A DNA stretch of 60,018 bases from Segatella copri (GCF_019127135.1 NZ_JAHOEA010000022.1:1-60018); one strand, 5' to 3'. Counted from the stretch's first letter, positions 24,592-34,845 are shown. Notes: generated by a model not told the origin, from the sequence alone. Program-made: numbers and translations.

Positions 24592-26205
24592 ATGGCAAAG
24601 TTTGATAAGTCAGTTTTAGCAAAGTACGGAATCACAGGTACAACTGAGGTTCTCTACAATCCTTCTTATGAGGTATTGTTCAATGAGGAGACTAAGGAAG
24701 GTCTCGAGGGTTTTGAGGTTGGTCAGGAGACTGAGCTCGGTGCAGTTAACGTAATGACTGGTATTTACACTGGTCGTTCTCCTAAAGACAAGTTCATCGT
24801 TGACGATGCTACATCTCACGACACAGTATGGTGGGATTCTGAGGAGTATCACAACGATAACCACAAGGCAACTCCAGAGGCATGGAACGCCGTTAAGGAG
24901 ATCGCTAAGAAGGAGCTTTCTAACAAGAAGTTGTTCGTAGTAGATGGTTTCTGCGGTACACACAAGGATACACGTATGAAGGTACGTTTCATCGTTGAGG
25001 TAGCATGGCAGGCACACTTCGTAACAAATATGTTCATCCGTCCTCAGAACGAGGCTGAGTTCGATCAGGAGCCAGACTTCATCGTTTACAATGCTTCTAA
25101 GGCAAAGGTTGAGAACTGGAAGGAGTTGGGTCTCCACTCAGAGACAGCCGTTGTATTCAACGTAACTTCTAAGGAGCAGGTTATCATCAACACATGGTAT
25201 GGTGGTGAGATGAAGAAGGGTATGTTCTCTATGATGAACTACTTCTTGCCATTGAAGGGTATGGCTTCTATGCACTGCTCTGCCAACACAGATATGAACG
25301 GTGAGAATACAGCTATCTTCTTCGGTCTTTCTGGTACAGGTAAGACTACATTGTCAACAGACCCTAAGCGTAAGTTGATCGGTGACGATGAGCACGGATG
25401 GGACGACGAGGGTGTGTTCAACTTCGAAGGTGGTTGCTACGCTAAGGTTATCAACCTCGACAAGGAGTCTGAGCCAGATATCTACGGCGCTATCACACGT
25501 GACGCTCTCCTCGAGAACGTAACTGTAGCTAAGGATGGTAAGATTGACTTCGCAGATAAGACTGTTACCGAGAATACTCGTGTATCTTATCCTATCTACC
25601 ACATCAAGAACATCCAGCGTCCATTCTCTCAGGGTCCAGCTGCTAAGCAGGTTATCTTCCTCTCAGCAGATGCATTCGGTGTATTGCCACCAGTATCTAT
25701 CTTGAACGCTGAGCAGACTAAGTACTACTTCCTCTCTGGCTTCACAGCTAAGTTGGCTGGTACAGAGCGCGGTATCACCGAGCCTACTCCAACATTCTCT
25801 GCTTGCTTCGGTCAGGCATTCTTGGAGTTGCACCCAACTAAGTACGCTGAGGAGTTGGTAAAGAAGATGCAGAAGTCTGGTGCTAAGGCATACTTGGTTA
25901 ACACAGGTTGGAACGGTACAGGCAAGCGTATCTCTATCCGCGATACACGTGGTATCATCGACGCTATCCTCGATCACTCAATCGACGCAGCTCCTACAAA
26001 GACTATCCCATTCTTCAACTTCGTAGTTCCTACACAGTTGGAAGGCGTAGATCCTAAGATCCTCGATCCACGTGATACATACGCTGAGGCTTCTCAGTGG
26101 GAGGAGAAGGCTAAGGATTTGGCTGCTCGTTTCATCAAGAACTTCAAGAAGTATGAGACAAACGAGGCTGGTAAGGCTCTCGTTGCTGCTGGTCCACAGC
26201 TCTAA
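24592..26205 (+). CDS. pckA: Phosphoenolpyruvate carboxykinase (ATP)
   Basis: 537 residues. The oxaloacetate-binding arginine is in TGRSPKDKF, and the kinase-1a P-loop is [18 protein letters not shown], followed by the metal/ATP loop [31 protein letters not shown] and [13 protein letters not shown] are later signatures of the ATP-dependent class. In succinate-producing Bacteroidota it works in the carboxylating direction, forming oxaloacetate from PEP and CO2 with ATP gain. Codon use is strongly restricted (AAG, GAG, GGT, CGT dominate), consistent with very high expression. It is a single-gene unit with its own promoter and terminator. Confidence 0.98.
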   Translation: MAKFDKSVLAKYGITGTTEVLYNPSYEVLFNEETKEGLEGFEVGQETELGAVNVMTGIYTGRSPKDKFIVDDATSHDTVWWDSEEYHNDNHKATPEAWNAVKEIAKKELSNKKLFVVDGFCGTHKDTRMKVRFIVEVAWQAHFVTNMFIRPQNEAEFDQEPDFIVYNASKAKVENWKELGLHSETAVVFNVTSKEQVIINTWYGGEMKKGMFSMMNYFLPLKGMASMHCSANTDMNGENTAIFFGLSGTGKTTLSTDPKRKLIGDDEHGWDDEGVFNFEGGCYAKVINLDKESEPDIYGAITRDALLENVTVAKDGKIDFADKTVTENTRVSYPIYHIKNIQRPFSQGPAAKQVIFLSADAFGVLPPVSILNAEQTKYYFLSGFTAKLAGTERGITEPTPTFSACFGQAFLELHPTKYAEELVKKMQKSGAKAYLVNTGWNGTGKRISIRDTRGIIDAILDHSIDAAPTKTIPFFNFVVPTQLEGVDPKILDPRDTYAEASQWEEKAKDLAARFIKNFKKYETNEAGKALVAAGPQL

Positions 26206-26235
26206 TTCGACGTTTCGAATTTATACTAAATATGG

Positions 26236-26275
26236 AATCCCGTTTCTCGCAAGAGAAGCGGGATTTCTTCGTTTT
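26236..26275 (+). terminator. pckA terminator
   Basis: AATCCCGTTTCTC (26236-26248) pairs with GAGAAGCGGGATT (26253-26265) with one G-T pair and a GCAA loop, then TCTTCGTTTTT. Confidence 0.85.
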
Positions 26276-26406
26276 TACGCCTCGAAATCACTAAAAAACT
26301 TAAAAAATGCGCCTAAAAATGAATAATTTGCATAATAATAAGGAGAAAAGGTCGAGTTTTTAAAGAATTCTCAGTAAATTTGCAGCTAAAAATAAAATAG
26401 GATAGA

Positions 26407-27768
26407 ATGAAAAGGAAGTTTTTTGCTTTCATAGCGCTGATTACAGCTACGCTCTCGCTCTCTTCTTGCTTGAGCAGCGATGAAACAACAGTAGAATATA
26501 CACATGATACAGCCATCACGGCTTTCTCGTTGGGTAGTCTTGACAGATATACCAAAACGAAGGCAGGTAAAGATACCTTGCTCAAGGCTAATGTGAAGGG
26601 CTCTGACTATAAATTTTACATAGATCAGGCACAACGCTTGATTTATAATGTAGATTCCTTGCCTTGTGGGGTGAGGGATACTGCCATATTGGCTATTATC
26701 AGCAGCAAGAATAGCAGCCCTATTCTCCTGATGGATATCAACAAGACAGATTCTGTCGCAGCATATTATTCAAGCTCTGATTCCATTAACTTCTCAAAGC
26801 CTCGCTTTATTAGAGTTTACAGCGGTGACTACTCTGCCTATGCCGAGTATAAGGTTACCGTAAACGTACATAAGGAGTTGCCTTATGAGTTTAAGTGGCA
26901 TGAGCTGGCTCAGAACAACAGTCAGTTGGCTGCGTTCTCTGATCTGAAGGCTGTAGCTTGTGGTGATGACATCTATGTATTCGGCAAGACTGCCGAGGGT
27001 ACTAAGGTGCTGAAGTCAGCCATCAATGATGGTAGCGCCTGGTCATCTATTATGATGAACGAAAGCTTAAGTAGTGACGCTTACCAGAGTGCAGTAGCGC
27101 TGGATGGCAAACTCTATATCTCAGATGGCGGCAAGGTTTATGCTTCTGCCGATGCTGCAACATGGAAATTGGTTTCTGAAAATGCAGATATCAAGCAGCT
27201 CATTGGTGCAAGCAGCAAGTATCTCTATGCTTATACAGCTACAGGTATCTCTGTTTCAAAAGATAAGGGTGCCAGCTGGAAGGCAGAGAGACTTGATACA
27301 GATGCAGCCTATTTGCCAAAACAGAATATCTCAATGAATGTGGCTGGCGTGCTTTCTGCAAAAAATGTAGAGAACGTAATGCTGCTGGGTACTCGCGACA
27401 AGGCTTTGAAAGATACGGTTGCTACCACATGGTTGCGCACGGTTGACTATGATGCAAATGAAGACGGACAGTGGAACTATCTGGAAATCGAAAAAAATAA
27501 AAGTGGAAAGATGCCTTGGCTGGATCAGGTAATTACCTGTGCTGCCGATACAGGCTTCGTTGCTTTAGGCAGCAATGGCAAATGGTATAAGAGCCAGGAT
27601 GCCGGATTGACTTGGAAGCAGGATGCGATGGTTGTTCTGCCTGCTAAGTTTGCTTCTGAAGGTCGTTTCGCTTTCTGCCGTGACAAGCAACATTATTATT
27701 GGATTATCAGAAACGGATACGTATGGAGAGGACGTTTCAATATAGATGGCTGGAGCAAGGAAGATTAA
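26407..27768 (+). CDS. DUF6242-family lipoprotein
   Basis: 453 residues. Lipoprotein signal MKRKFFAFIALITATLSLSS followed by Cys21, then an acidic SSDETT linker. An N-terminal domain of about 120 residues precedes repeated kelch/sialidase-like blades: FSDLKAVACGDDIYVFGK, QSAVALDGKLYISDGGKVY and VALGSNGKWYKSQDAGLTW. Asp-box-like SxDxGxxW motifs (SKDKGASWK, SQDAGLTWK) indicate a beta-propeller. Function is unknown. A TAAATTTG at 26375-26382 gives a short leader. It is the first gene of a run that continues to DUF6089, uppS and bamA, so an outer-membrane or periplasmic role is likely. Confidence 0.8.
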   Translation: MKRKFFAFIALITATLSLSSCLSSDETTVEYTHDTAITAFSLGSLDRYTKTKAGKDTLLKANVKGSDYKFYIDQAQRLIYNVDSLPCGVRDTAILAIISSKNSSPILLMDINKTDSVAAYYSSSDSINFSKPRFIRVYSGDYSAYAEYKVTVNVHKELPYEFKWHELAQNNSQLAAFSDLKAVACGDDIYVFGKTAEGTKVLKSAINDGSAWSSIMMNESLSSDAYQSAVALDGKLYISDGGKVYASADAATWKLVSENADIKQLIGASSKYLYAYTATGISVSKDKGASWKAERLDTDAAYLPKQNISMNVAGVLSAKNVENVMLLGTRDKALKDTVATTWLRTVDYDANEDGQWNYLEIEKNKSGKMPWLDQVITCAADTGFVALGSNGKWYKSQDAGLTWKQDAMVVLPAKFASEGRFAFCRDKQHYYWIIRNGYVWRGRFNIDGWSKED

Positions 27769-28439
27769 TCATCCTGCTTGCCTTCTTAACTCTGGGCTGT
27801 ATGGCGGTTCGTGCACAGGACGATCCGCAATATCGCATGGAGATAGGCGCCGGTGTGGGGATGATGACCTATGAAGGCGACTTTAACGGAAATGTGCTTG
27901 GCGACATGCAACCTGCCGGTTTCCTGGTGGGAAGATACAATTTCGACCCCTACAAGGACTTGAAACTGAGCGTGGGCTTTGGAAAAATAAAAGGTTCTTC
28001 GGCAAATGTGGATACTTTCTATCCTGATTATGCTGAGAATCCCTATTCCTTCAATCATACGCTGGTGGATATGAATCTGGTGTTTGAGTACAACTTCTGG
28101 CCCTACGGAACAGGCAGAGACTATCGTGGAGCTCAGCGTCTGGTTCCTTATATACTGGGTGGCTTGGGAGCAACCTATGTAAAAGGTAATGAAAAAAAGG
28201 TATTTACAGCCAACGTGCCTTTAGGCATCGGCGCAAAATATAAAGTAAACGAAAGGTTGAACTTGGGATTGGCCTGGACTTTCCATTTCCCGCTTAGCGA
28301 TGAACTGGATGGTGTGAAAGACCCTTACTGGGTAAAGAGCAGTGGCATTTTCAAGAATTCCGACTGCTATTCTACCATAGCCGTTTCGGTGACCTATAGT
28401 TTCAGTGCAAAATGTAGAACTTGTAATAAAGAAGAATGA
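27723..28439 (+). CDS. DUF6089-family outer-membrane beta-barrel protein
   Basis: 238 residues from ATG 27723, which overlaps the previous gene by 46 bases; a TTG at 27699 is possible. Signal peptide: hydrophobic [18 protein letters not shown], cleaved after AQ. The mature protein is a chain of amphipathic strands with alternating Gly and aromatic residues ([47 protein letters not shown]), typical of an eight- or ten-stranded barrel. DUF6089 members in Bacteroidota are regularly placed just before uppS and bamA. Its start overlaps by an unusually long distance, implying translational coupling. The C-terminal CRTCNKEE is cysteine-containing, unusual for a barrel. Confidence 0.8.
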   Translation: MERTFQYRWLEQGRLIILLAFLTLGCMAVRAQDDPQYRMEIGAGVGMMTYEGDFNGNVLGDMQPAGFLVGRYNFDPYKDLKLSVGFGKIKGSSANVDTFYPDYAENPYSFNHTLVDMNLVFEYNFWPYGTGRDYRGAQRLVPYILGGLGATYVKGNEKKVFTANVPLGIGAKYKVNERLNLGLAWTFHFPLSDELDGVKDPYWVKSSGIFKNSDCYSTIAVSVTYSFSAKCRTCNKEE

Positions 28440-29188
28440 TGGACAACTTAGATATGAACAGGATTCCTGCGCACATCGCTATCATTATGGATGGCAATGG
28501 TCGCTGGGCAACAGAACGAGGCAAAGAACGTAGCTACGGCCATCAGGCAGGAGTAGATACAGTGCGTCGAATTACATCGGAGTGTACCCGATTGGGTGTG
28601 AAATATCTCACCCTCTATACTTTCTCTACAGAGAATTGGAACCGTCCGGCCGATGAGATTGCTGCCTTGATGGGACTGGTACTGACTTCGCTCGAAGATG
28701 AAATCTTCATGAAGAATAATGTCCGCTTCCGTGTGATTGGCGATATGAACCGCTTGCCACAACAGGTGCAGGACAAACTTCAGGAGACTATGGACCATAC
28801 TGCGAAGAACGATGCTATGACTATGGTTGTGGCATTGAGCTATTCTTCACGTTGGGAAATTCTGAATGCTACAAAGAAAATGGTAAAAGAAGCATTGGAG
28901 TCAGGTTCAACCTATGAGCAGATAGAGGATAAACTGACAGAGGAGAACTTCGAGAAGCATCTTGAGACTAGTTTCATGCCAGATCCAGAACTCCTGATAC
29001 GTACAGGAGGTGAACTCCGTATCAGCAACTATCTTCTTTGGCAGATAGCTTATTCTGAGTTGTATTTCTGTGATACCTTCTGGCCAGACTTCAATGAAGA
29101 AGATCTGCATAAGGCAATAGCAAGTTATCAGAACCGCCAACGTCGATTTGGAAAAACCGAGGCACAGGTGGAAGAGGAGGAGAAATAA
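28436..29188 (+). CDS. uppS: Isoprenyl transferase (undecaprenyl diphosphate synthase)
   Basis: 250 residues; overlaps the previous gene by [23 protein letters not shown] holds the catalytic Asp and the pyrophosphate-binding residues, [13 protein letters not shown] and [12 protein letters not shown] follow, and the C-terminal block [21 protein letters not shown] closes the site. It condenses eight IPP units onto FPP to make C55-PP, the carrier for peptidoglycan and surface glycans. The start could also be the second ATG (28439). Confidence 0.96.
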   Translation: MMDNLDMNRIPAHIAIIMDGNGRWATERGKERSYGHQAGVDTVRRITSECTRLGVKYLTLYTFSTENWNRPADEIAALMGLVLTSLEDEIFMKNNVRFRVIGDMNRLPQQVQDKLQETMDHTAKNDAMTMVVALSYSSRWEILNATKKMVKEALESGSTYEQIEDKLTEENFEKHLETSFMPDPELLIRTGGELRISNYLLWQIAYSELYFCDTFWPDFNEEDLHKAIASYQNRQRRFGKTEAQVEEEEK

Positions 29189-29239
29189 GCAAACCTCATA
29201 CAAGCATAGAAAAATCATATTATATATAATAAGGTATAA

Positions 29240-31876
29240 ATGAATAGATTTAAAAAGATTTTCATCCTGCTGTTCGGCGTAATGGCATGCATGCAGATTC
29301 AGGCACAAGATAAAATCGTAAACCCTGATATCTCGTATGCAGGTACACCTCGTACCCTTAAGATTGGTGGTATCAATGTTTCGGGTGTTGAGGGCTACGA
29401 AGACTATGTTCTCACAGGTATCTCCGGCCTCAGTGTGGGCGACGAGATTACTGTGCCTGGCGACGAGATTACCAATGCCGTAAAGCGCTACTGGAAACAT
29501 GGACTCTTCTCAAAGGTGGCTATCGCTGCCGACTCTATCGTAGGTGAGAAACTTTATCTTCATATCTATCTTGCGGTTCGTCCACGTATCTCTAATATCA
29601 ACTATGTTGGTTTGAAGAAGAGCGAGCGTGAAGATATGGAGCAGAAGTTGGGTATGGTAAAGGGTACTCAGGTAACTCCGAATATGCTCGACCGTGCCAA
29701 GATCCTCGCCAAGAAGTATTTCGATGATAAGGGTTTCAAGAACGCTGATATCCAGATTAACCAGCGCGATGATGTTGCCAACAAGGGACAGGTAATCCTG
29801 GATGTTGTTGTTGACAAGAAAGAAAAAATCAAGGTACATCAGATAACAATCGATGGAAACGAACAGCTTTCTGACCGCAAGATTAAGGGTGGAGTCTTCT
29901 CGAAGGGTGCTTTTGCCAAGACTCATGAGGCTGGTAAGTTCGCCTCTTTCTTCAAGTCGAAGAAGTTTACCCCTGAGCGTTGGAAGGAAGATAAGCAGAA
30001 ACTCATCGACAAATATAATGAGTATGGTTTCCGTGATGCTCAGATTCTGGAAGATAGCGTGAGCAACTTCGATGAGAAGCACGTTAATATCTACATCAAG
30101 GTAGATGAAGGTAAGAAATACTATATCCGTAACATCTCCTGGGCAGGTAATACCGTTTACTCTTCTGCTTATCTCGAAGCATTGCTCGGTATGAAGAAGG
30201 GCGATGTATATAACCAGAAGATATTGGGTAAGCGCCTGAATGAAGATGATGACGCTGTTTCTAACCTCTACTATAATAATGGTTATGTGTTCTCTCGTAT
30301 CGAACCGACTGAAATCAATATTGATGGCGACTCTATCGATTTGGAGATGCGCGTAACAGAGGGACCTCAGGCTTATCTGAGTCATGTACGTATCAATGGT
30401 AATACCCGTCTTTACGAAAACGTAGTGCGTCGTGAACTTCGTACCAAGCCAGGCGACCTTTTCTCTAAGGATGCTCTGATGCGTTCGGCTCGTGAACTTG
30501 CTTCTATGGGACACTTTGATCCTGAGAAGGTTAACCCGGATGTAAAGCCTAATCCTGAAGATGGTACGGTTGATGTAAACTGGAACCTGGAGCAGAAGAG
30601 TAACGACCAGATTGAGTTCTCGCTCGGTTGGGGTCAGACGGGTGTCATCGGACGTGTGGGCTTGAAGCTCAACAACTTCTCTATGGCAAACCTCTTCAAC
30701 AAAAACAAGGAGCATCGTGGTATCATGCCTATCGGTGATGGTGAGGTGCTGAGTATCGGTGCACAGACCAATGGTACCTACTACCAGAGCTATAACGTAA
30801 GCTACTCTACCAACTGGTTTGGCGGCAAGCGCCCTATCCAGTTCAGCGTAGGTGCATACTACAGTAAGAGTACCGACGTGTCAAGCAACTATTACAATAG
30901 TGCTTACATGAACAACTATTACAGTTATATGTATGGTTATGGTTCTAGTTACTATAACAACTACGAGAATTATTACGATCCAGACAAGTATATCCAGATG
31001 GTGGGTGTAAGCCTCGGTTGGGGTAAGCGCCTCCGTTGGCCGGATGATTACTTCACCTTGTCTGTACAGTTGGCTTACCAGCGCTACATGATGAAGAACT
31101 GGAGCTATATGTTGATGACCAACGGTAATGCGAACAACTTGAACTTGACCATCGCATTGAACCGAACATCAACCGATAACCAACTCTTCCCACGTCGTGG
31201 TTCAGAGTTTGAGGCAAGTGTCAACCTTACTCCACCATGGAGTGCGTTCGACAACAAGGACTACAAGAATCTTGCCAACGATTCTAAGTCGCCAACCTAT
31301 TCTGCAGAGCAGCAGGAGAAGTACAGATGGATTGAATACCATAAGTGGAAGTTCAAGGCAAAGACTTATACTGCACTCACAGAGGGTCAGAAGTGCTTCG
31401 TATTGATGACCCGTGTAGAACTCGGTTTGCTCGGTTCTTATAACAAGTATAAGAAGAGTCCGTTCGAGACCTATTATGTGGGTGGTGACGGTATGAGTGG
31501 ATACTCATCATATTATGGTGAGGAAACAATCGGACTCCGCGGTTATGAGAATGGTTCTGTATCTTACAGTCCTACAACCGGTTACTATGCTTATGCATAC
31601 GACCGCTTCTCATTGGAGCTTCGCTATCCATTCCTCTTAGGTAATACAACTATTTACGGTTTGACCTTCGTAGAGGCTGGTAACGCCTGGTATGAAACCA
31701 AGAAGTTCAACCCATTCAGCATGAAGCGTAGTGCCGGTGTCGGTGTACGTATCTTCTTGCCTATGGTTGGTCTGATGGGTATTGACTGGGCCTACGGTTT
31801 CGATACTGTATGGAATGGTAGCTCATATAAGAAGGGTGGAAGTCAGTTCCACTTCATCTTAGGTCAGGAATTCTAA
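29240..31876 (+). CDS. bamA: Outer-membrane protein assembly factor BamA
   Basis: 878 residues. Signal peptide MNRFKKIFILLFGVMACMQ then IQAQ. About five POTRA domains fill residues 40-440 (strand patterns such as LYLHIYLAVRPRISNINYVG and YYIRNISWAGNTVYSSAYLE), followed by a 16-strand barrel ending in Phe. The barrel contains a Tyr/Asn-rich extracellular loop at about residues 550-580 (SSNYYNSAYMNNYYSYMYGY), a striking low-complexity insert. It inserts outer-membrane proteins. A TATATATAATAAGGT motif ends five bases before the ATG. OmpH chaperone genes follow immediately. Confidence 0.95.
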   Translation: MNRFKKIFILLFGVMACMQIQAQDKIVNPDISYAGTPRTLKIGGINVSGVEGYEDYVLTGISGLSVGDEITVPGDEITNAVKRYWKHGLFSKVAIAADSIVGEKLYLHIYLAVRPRISNINYVGLKKSEREDMEQKLGMVKGTQVTPNMLDRAKILAKKYFDDKGFKNADIQINQRDDVANKGQVILDVVVDKKEKIKVHQITIDGNEQLSDRKIKGGVFSKGAFAKTHEAGKFASFFKSKKFTPERWKEDKQKLIDKYNEYGFRDAQILEDSVSNFDEKHVNIYIKVDEGKKYYIRNISWAGNTVYSSAYLEALLGMKKGDVYNQKILGKRLNEDDDAVSNLYYNNGYVFSRIEPTEINIDGDSIDLEMRVTEGPQAYLSHVRINGNTRLYENVVRRELRTKPGDLFSKDALMRSARELASMGHFDPEKVNPDVKPNPEDGTVDVNWNLEQKSNDQIEFSLGWGQTGVIGRVGLKLNNFSMANLFNKNKEHRGIMPIGDGEVLSIGAQTNGTYYQSYNVSYSTNWFGGKRPIQFSVGAYYSKSTDVSSNYYNSAYMNNYYSYMYGYGSSYYNNYENYYDPDKYIQMVGVSLGWGKRLRWPDDYFTLSVQLAYQRYMMKNWSYMLMTNGNANNLNLTIALNRTSTDNQLFPRRGSEFEASVNLTPPWSAFDNKDYKNLANDSKSPTYSAEQQEKYRWIEYHKWKFKAKTYTALTEGQKCFVLMTRVELGLLGSYNKYKKSPFETYYVGGDGMSGYSSYYGEETIGLRGYENGSVSYSPTTGYYAYAYDRFSLELRYPFLLGNTTIYGLTFVEAGNAWYETKKFNPFSMKRSAGVGVRIFLPMVGLMGIDWAYGFDTVWNGSSYKKGGSQFHFILGQEF

Positions 31877-31878
31877 AA

Positions 31879-32400
31879 ATGGGTTTTATGAAGAAAATAG
31901 TATTGATGCTGATGATGGCTGTAGCAGCCATCTCAGCACATGCACAGAAATATGCATTGATAGATATGGAGTACATCTTGAAGAATGTACCCGCTTATGA
32001 GCGTGCCAACGAGCAGCTGAATCAGGTAAGCCGCAAATGGCAGGCTGAGGTAGAAGCTCTTAACACAGAGGCAAGCACCATGTATAAGAACTATCAGAAC
32101 GAGGTAGTGTTCCTTTCCCAGGAGCAGAAGAAGGCTAAGCAGGATGCCATCATGCAGAAAGAGAAGGAGGCTAGCGATTTGAAGAAAAAATATTTTGGTG
32201 CAGAAGGCGACCTTTATAAGATGCGTGAGGCATTGATGGGACCTATTCAGGAAGAGATTTATACAGCCGTAAAAGAGATTTCAGACCTGCGCGGATATTC
32301 GCTTGTTCTCGATAGAGCTAGCAACAGCGGCATCATCTTTGGCTCTCCTAAGATAGATATTAGCAACGAAGTGCTCCAAAAATTAGGTTATTCCAAATAA
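31879..32400 (+). CDS. OmpH/Skp-family periplasmic chaperone (copy 1)
   Basis: 173 residues (170 if the ATG at 31888 is used). Signal MKKIVLMLMMAVAAISAHAQ, then KYALIDMEYILKNVPAYERA, the OmpH N-terminal strand and helix. Long charged helices (about residues 45-125, KNYQNEVVFLSQEQKKAKQD) form the tentacles of the trimer, and the C-terminal strand is YSLVLDRASNSGIIFG. It escorts unfolded outer-membrane proteins to BamA. It starts two bases after the bamA stop. Confidence 0.92.
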   Translation: MGFMKKIVLMLMMAVAAISAHAQKYALIDMEYILKNVPAYERANEQLNQVSRKWQAEVEALNTEASTMYKNYQNEVVFLSQEQKKAKQDAIMQKEKEASDLKKKYFGAEGDLYKMREALMGPIQEEIYTAVKEISDLRGYSLVLDRASNSGIIFGSPKIDISNEVLQKLGYSK

Positions 32401-32492
32401 TAATTGTATATTTGCAGCCGGTAAGTACATGTGCCAATGGTTGGCGGCATGAAAACTTCATTTAGAAATTAATAATTAAAAAGAATAGAACA

Positions 32493-32978
32493 ATGAAAAA
32501 GCTTATTTTAATGTTGATGCTCTGTGCACCAATGACTATGATGGCTCAGAAGTTTGGTAAAGTAAATACTCAGCAGATTATGCAGTCTTTGCCAGATGTA
32601 GCTAAGGCTAATGGCGAGATGGAAGCTCTCCAGAAGCAGAAGGAGAATGACTTGAAGTCTATGCAGGATGAGTTCCAGCGTAAGGCTGACGAGTATCAGA
32701 AGGGCTCCAGCACAATGAACGCTACAGCAAAGCAGCAGAAGGAAACTGAGTTGCAGACTCTTCAGCAGAAAATTCAGCAGGCTTACCAGGATGGTCAGCA
32801 GGAGTTGCAGAAGAAGAGCAGCGAACTCATGCAGCCTATCGTAGCAAAGGTACGTACAGCTATCGAGGCTGTAGGTAAGGCAGGCAACTATACCTTTATC
32901 TTCGAGGATGGTGCAGCTGTATATACTGGTACTAACGTAGTAGACGTTACTAAGGAAGTACAGGCTAAGATTAAGTAA
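32493..32978 (+). CDS. OmpH/Skp-family periplasmic chaperone (copy 2)
   Basis: 161 residues. Signal peptide MKKLILMLMLCAPMTMMAQ; body KFGKVNTQQIMQSLPDVAKA, then a Gln/Lys-rich coiled-coil region (about 45-115), then YTFIFEDGAAVYTG. Shorter and more basic in its helices than copy 1. A possible -7 element TATATTTG lies at 32407-32414, so this copy may be transcribed separately as well as with bamA. Confidence 0.92.
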   Translation: MKKLILMLMLCAPMTMMAQKFGKVNTQQIMQSLPDVAKANGEMEALQKQKENDLKSMQDEFQRKADEYQKGSSTMNATAKQQKETELQTLQQKIQQAYQDGQQELQKKSSELMQPIVAKVRTAIEAVGKAGNYTFIFEDGAAVYTGTNVVDVTKEVQAKIK

Positions 32979-33005
32979 TCAAGGCAAGAAAAATCAGATA
33001 GATTG

Positions 33006-33036
33006 AGGGCAGGCAGAAGTGCTTGCCCTTATTTCT
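33006..33036 (+). terminator. Terminator after the second OmpH gene
   Basis: AGGGCAGGCA (33006-33015) pairs with TGCTTGCCCT (33020-33029) with one G-T pair and a GAAG loop, followed by TATTTCT. Moderate strength; transcription may read through into copy 3. Confidence 0.65.
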
Positions 33037-33091
33037 CATTTTAAATTTTGAGATATTAATAAAGTATTCATTATAAACGGTATCACTCATC

Positions 33092-33646
33092 ATGAAAAAG
33101 AATCTCTTATTCTTGGCTTTTGCTCTCTGCTCTTTGACAGCTTCAGCCCAGCAAGCAATGCCTGCGACAGAGGCTCAGCAGCAACAGGTTGCTGCACCGG
33201 CTCCTTTGCGTTTTGGCTACTTTAGTTTTGATAAGGTTTTTCATACTATGCCTGGTTACGCTATAGCCAAGCATAATATGAATGAACTCCGTGAGAAATA
33301 CGATGCAGAAACGAAACGTGTAGAAACAGAGTTTAATGCTAAGTATGAGGAATTTCTTGATGGACAGCGCACTTATGCCAAAACAATCCTGGAGAAGCGT
33401 CAGGCAGAATTGCGTGAATTAATGGAGAAGAATATTGCCTTTAAGGCTGAGGCAACCCGCCTTTTGCAGCAAGCAGAGAATGATGCTTATGCTCCGCTTA
33501 AAGCAAAAATAAACGAGGAAGCCAAAAAGATTGGCAAGCAGAAGGGCTTTGCCTTTATTCTCAATACAGACAATAATGCAGCTCCTTATCTCAACGAAGA
33601 GATGGGGGAGGATATTACAGCTTTGCTGGAGGAGACTTTAAAATGA
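33092..33646 (+). CDS. OmpH/Skp-family periplasmic chaperone (copy 3)
   Basis: 184 residues. Signal MKKNLLFLAFALCSLTASAQ, then a Gln/Ala-rich spacer (TEAQQQQVAAPAP) absent from the other copies. The core starts LRFGYFSFDKVFHTMPGYA, with charged helices through about residue 150 and a final GFAFILNTDNNAAPYLN strand. Its stop overlaps the murI start by four bases. The three copies are clearly diverged, so they are old paralogues rather than a recent tandem duplication. Confidence 0.92.
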   Translation: MKKNLLFLAFALCSLTASAQQAMPATEAQQQQVAAPAPLRFGYFSFDKVFHTMPGYAIAKHNMNELREKYDAETKRVETEFNAKYEEFLDGQRTYAKTILEKRQAELRELMEKNIAFKAEATRLLQQAENDAYAPLKAKINEEAKKIGKQKGFAFILNTDNNAAPYLNEEMGEDITALLEETLK

Positions 33647-34479
33647 TGTTGCCTTCTAATCCCGGACCAATTGGTGTCTTTGATTCTGGTTATGGCGGAC
33701 TGACAATCCTGCATGGATTGCGCCAGACGATGCCTCAGTATGATTATATGTACTTGGGTGATAATGCTCGTGCTCCTTATGGTTCGCGTTCGTTTGAGGT
33801 GGTTTATAAGTTCACACGTCAGGCTGTGCTTAAACTTTTCTCTATGGGGTGTCATCTCGTTATCCTGGGATGTAATACGGCTTCGGCTAAGGCTCTCCGT
33901 TCATTACAGCAGCGCGATATTCCTGAGTTGGATCCCAGCAGAAGAGTTCTGGGTATTATCCGTCCTACAGCTGAAGTGATTGGTACTATTACCAAGAGTA
34001 ATCACGTGGGACTTCTGGCTACAGAAGGTACTATTAAAAGCCAAAGTTATAATATGGAAATTTCGAAACTTTGGCCGGAGATTCAGGTGAGTGGCGTGGC
34101 TTGTCCGCTTTGGGCTGCCATCGTAGAAGCTAATGAAGCAGATAGTCCGGGAGCTGATTATTTCGTAAAGAAACGCATCGACCAGCTGATGTTGAAGGAC
34201 GCTGATATTGATACCATTATTTTGGGTTGCACGCATTATCCGCTTCTCATGAGTAGCATTGTGAAGAATCTTCCTGATGGCGTAAGAGTGGTTCCGCAAG
34301 GACAATATGTAGCAAATAGTCTGAAAGATTATCTGAAACGCCATCCGCAGATGGAACAGATGATTACCAAAACAGGCTCTTGCCGATATCTCACAACAGA
34401 GAGTGAGGATAAATTCAAGGAATCTGCACAGATTTTCCTTCATGAACAAGTGGAGGTTACACATGTAGATCTTGAATAG
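33643..34479 (+). CDS. murI: Glutamate racemase
   Basis: 278 residues. Substrate loop GVFDSGYGGLTIL, LGDNARAPYGSRS, first catalytic cysteine in VILGCNTASAKAL (about residue 77), and second in IILGCTHYPLLMSS (about 197). It converts L- to D-glutamate for peptidoglycan. The start could be either of two consecutive ATG codons (33643 or 33646). Coupled to the OmpH gene by ATGA. Confidence 0.96.
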   Translation: MMLPSNPGPIGVFDSGYGGLTILHGLRQTMPQYDYMYLGDNARAPYGSRSFEVVYKFTRQAVLKLFSMGCHLVILGCNTASAKALRSLQQRDIPELDPSRRVLGIIRPTAEVIGTITKSNHVGLLATEGTIKSQSYNMEISKLWPEIQVSGVACPLWAAIVEANEADSPGADYFVKKRIDQLMLKDADIDTIILGCTHYPLLMSSIVKNLPDGVRVVPQGQYVANSLKDYLKRHPQMEQMITKTGSCRYLTTESEDKFKESAQIFLHEQVEVTHVDLE

Positions 34480-34509
34480 TTTATAGTTAATAATTTATAG
34501 TTAATAGTT

Positions 34510-34845
34510 ATGCAAGAAACAAGACAAAACCGTATATCAAGACTTCTCCAGAAGGAGTTGAGTCTTATCTTCCAGTCACAAACTCGCATGATGCATGGTG
34601 TGATGGTAAGTGTTACTAAGGTTAGAGTAAGTCCAGATCTCAGTATCTGTACTGCTTACTTGAGTGTGTTCCCTTCTGAAAAAGGAGAGGAGATTTTGAA
34701 GAATATCAATGCAAATGAGAAGACAATCCGTTTCGACTTGGGTAAAAAAGTGAGAAACCAGTTGCGTATTATTCCAGAACTTCGTTTCTTCCTTGATGAT
34801 AGTCTCGATTATTTGGAGCACATTGATGAACTCTTGAAAAAGTAA
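34510..34845 (+). CDS. rbfA: Ribosome-binding factor A
   Basis: 111 residues, KH-like fold. The N-terminus RQNRISRLLQKELSLIFQ, then VSVTKVRVSPDLSICTAYL and the C-terminal RIIPELRFFLDDSLDYLEHI match RbfA, which binds 16S rRNA during 30S maturation. Thirty bases separate it from murI. A weak hairpin (34870-34898, GGGAGTTAAGA / TCTTGACTCCC) follows. Confidence 0.93.
   Translation: MQETRQNRISRLLQKELSLIFQSQTRMMHGVMVSVTKVRVSPDLSICTAYLSVFPSEKGEEILKNINANEKTIRFDLGKKVRNQLRIIPELRFFLDDSLDYLEHIDELLKK

Noticed and set aside
29510..30715. Minus-strand ORF of about 400 codons opposite bamA
   Set aside because: Shadow ORF; BamA POTRA and barrel patterns are clear on the plus strand.
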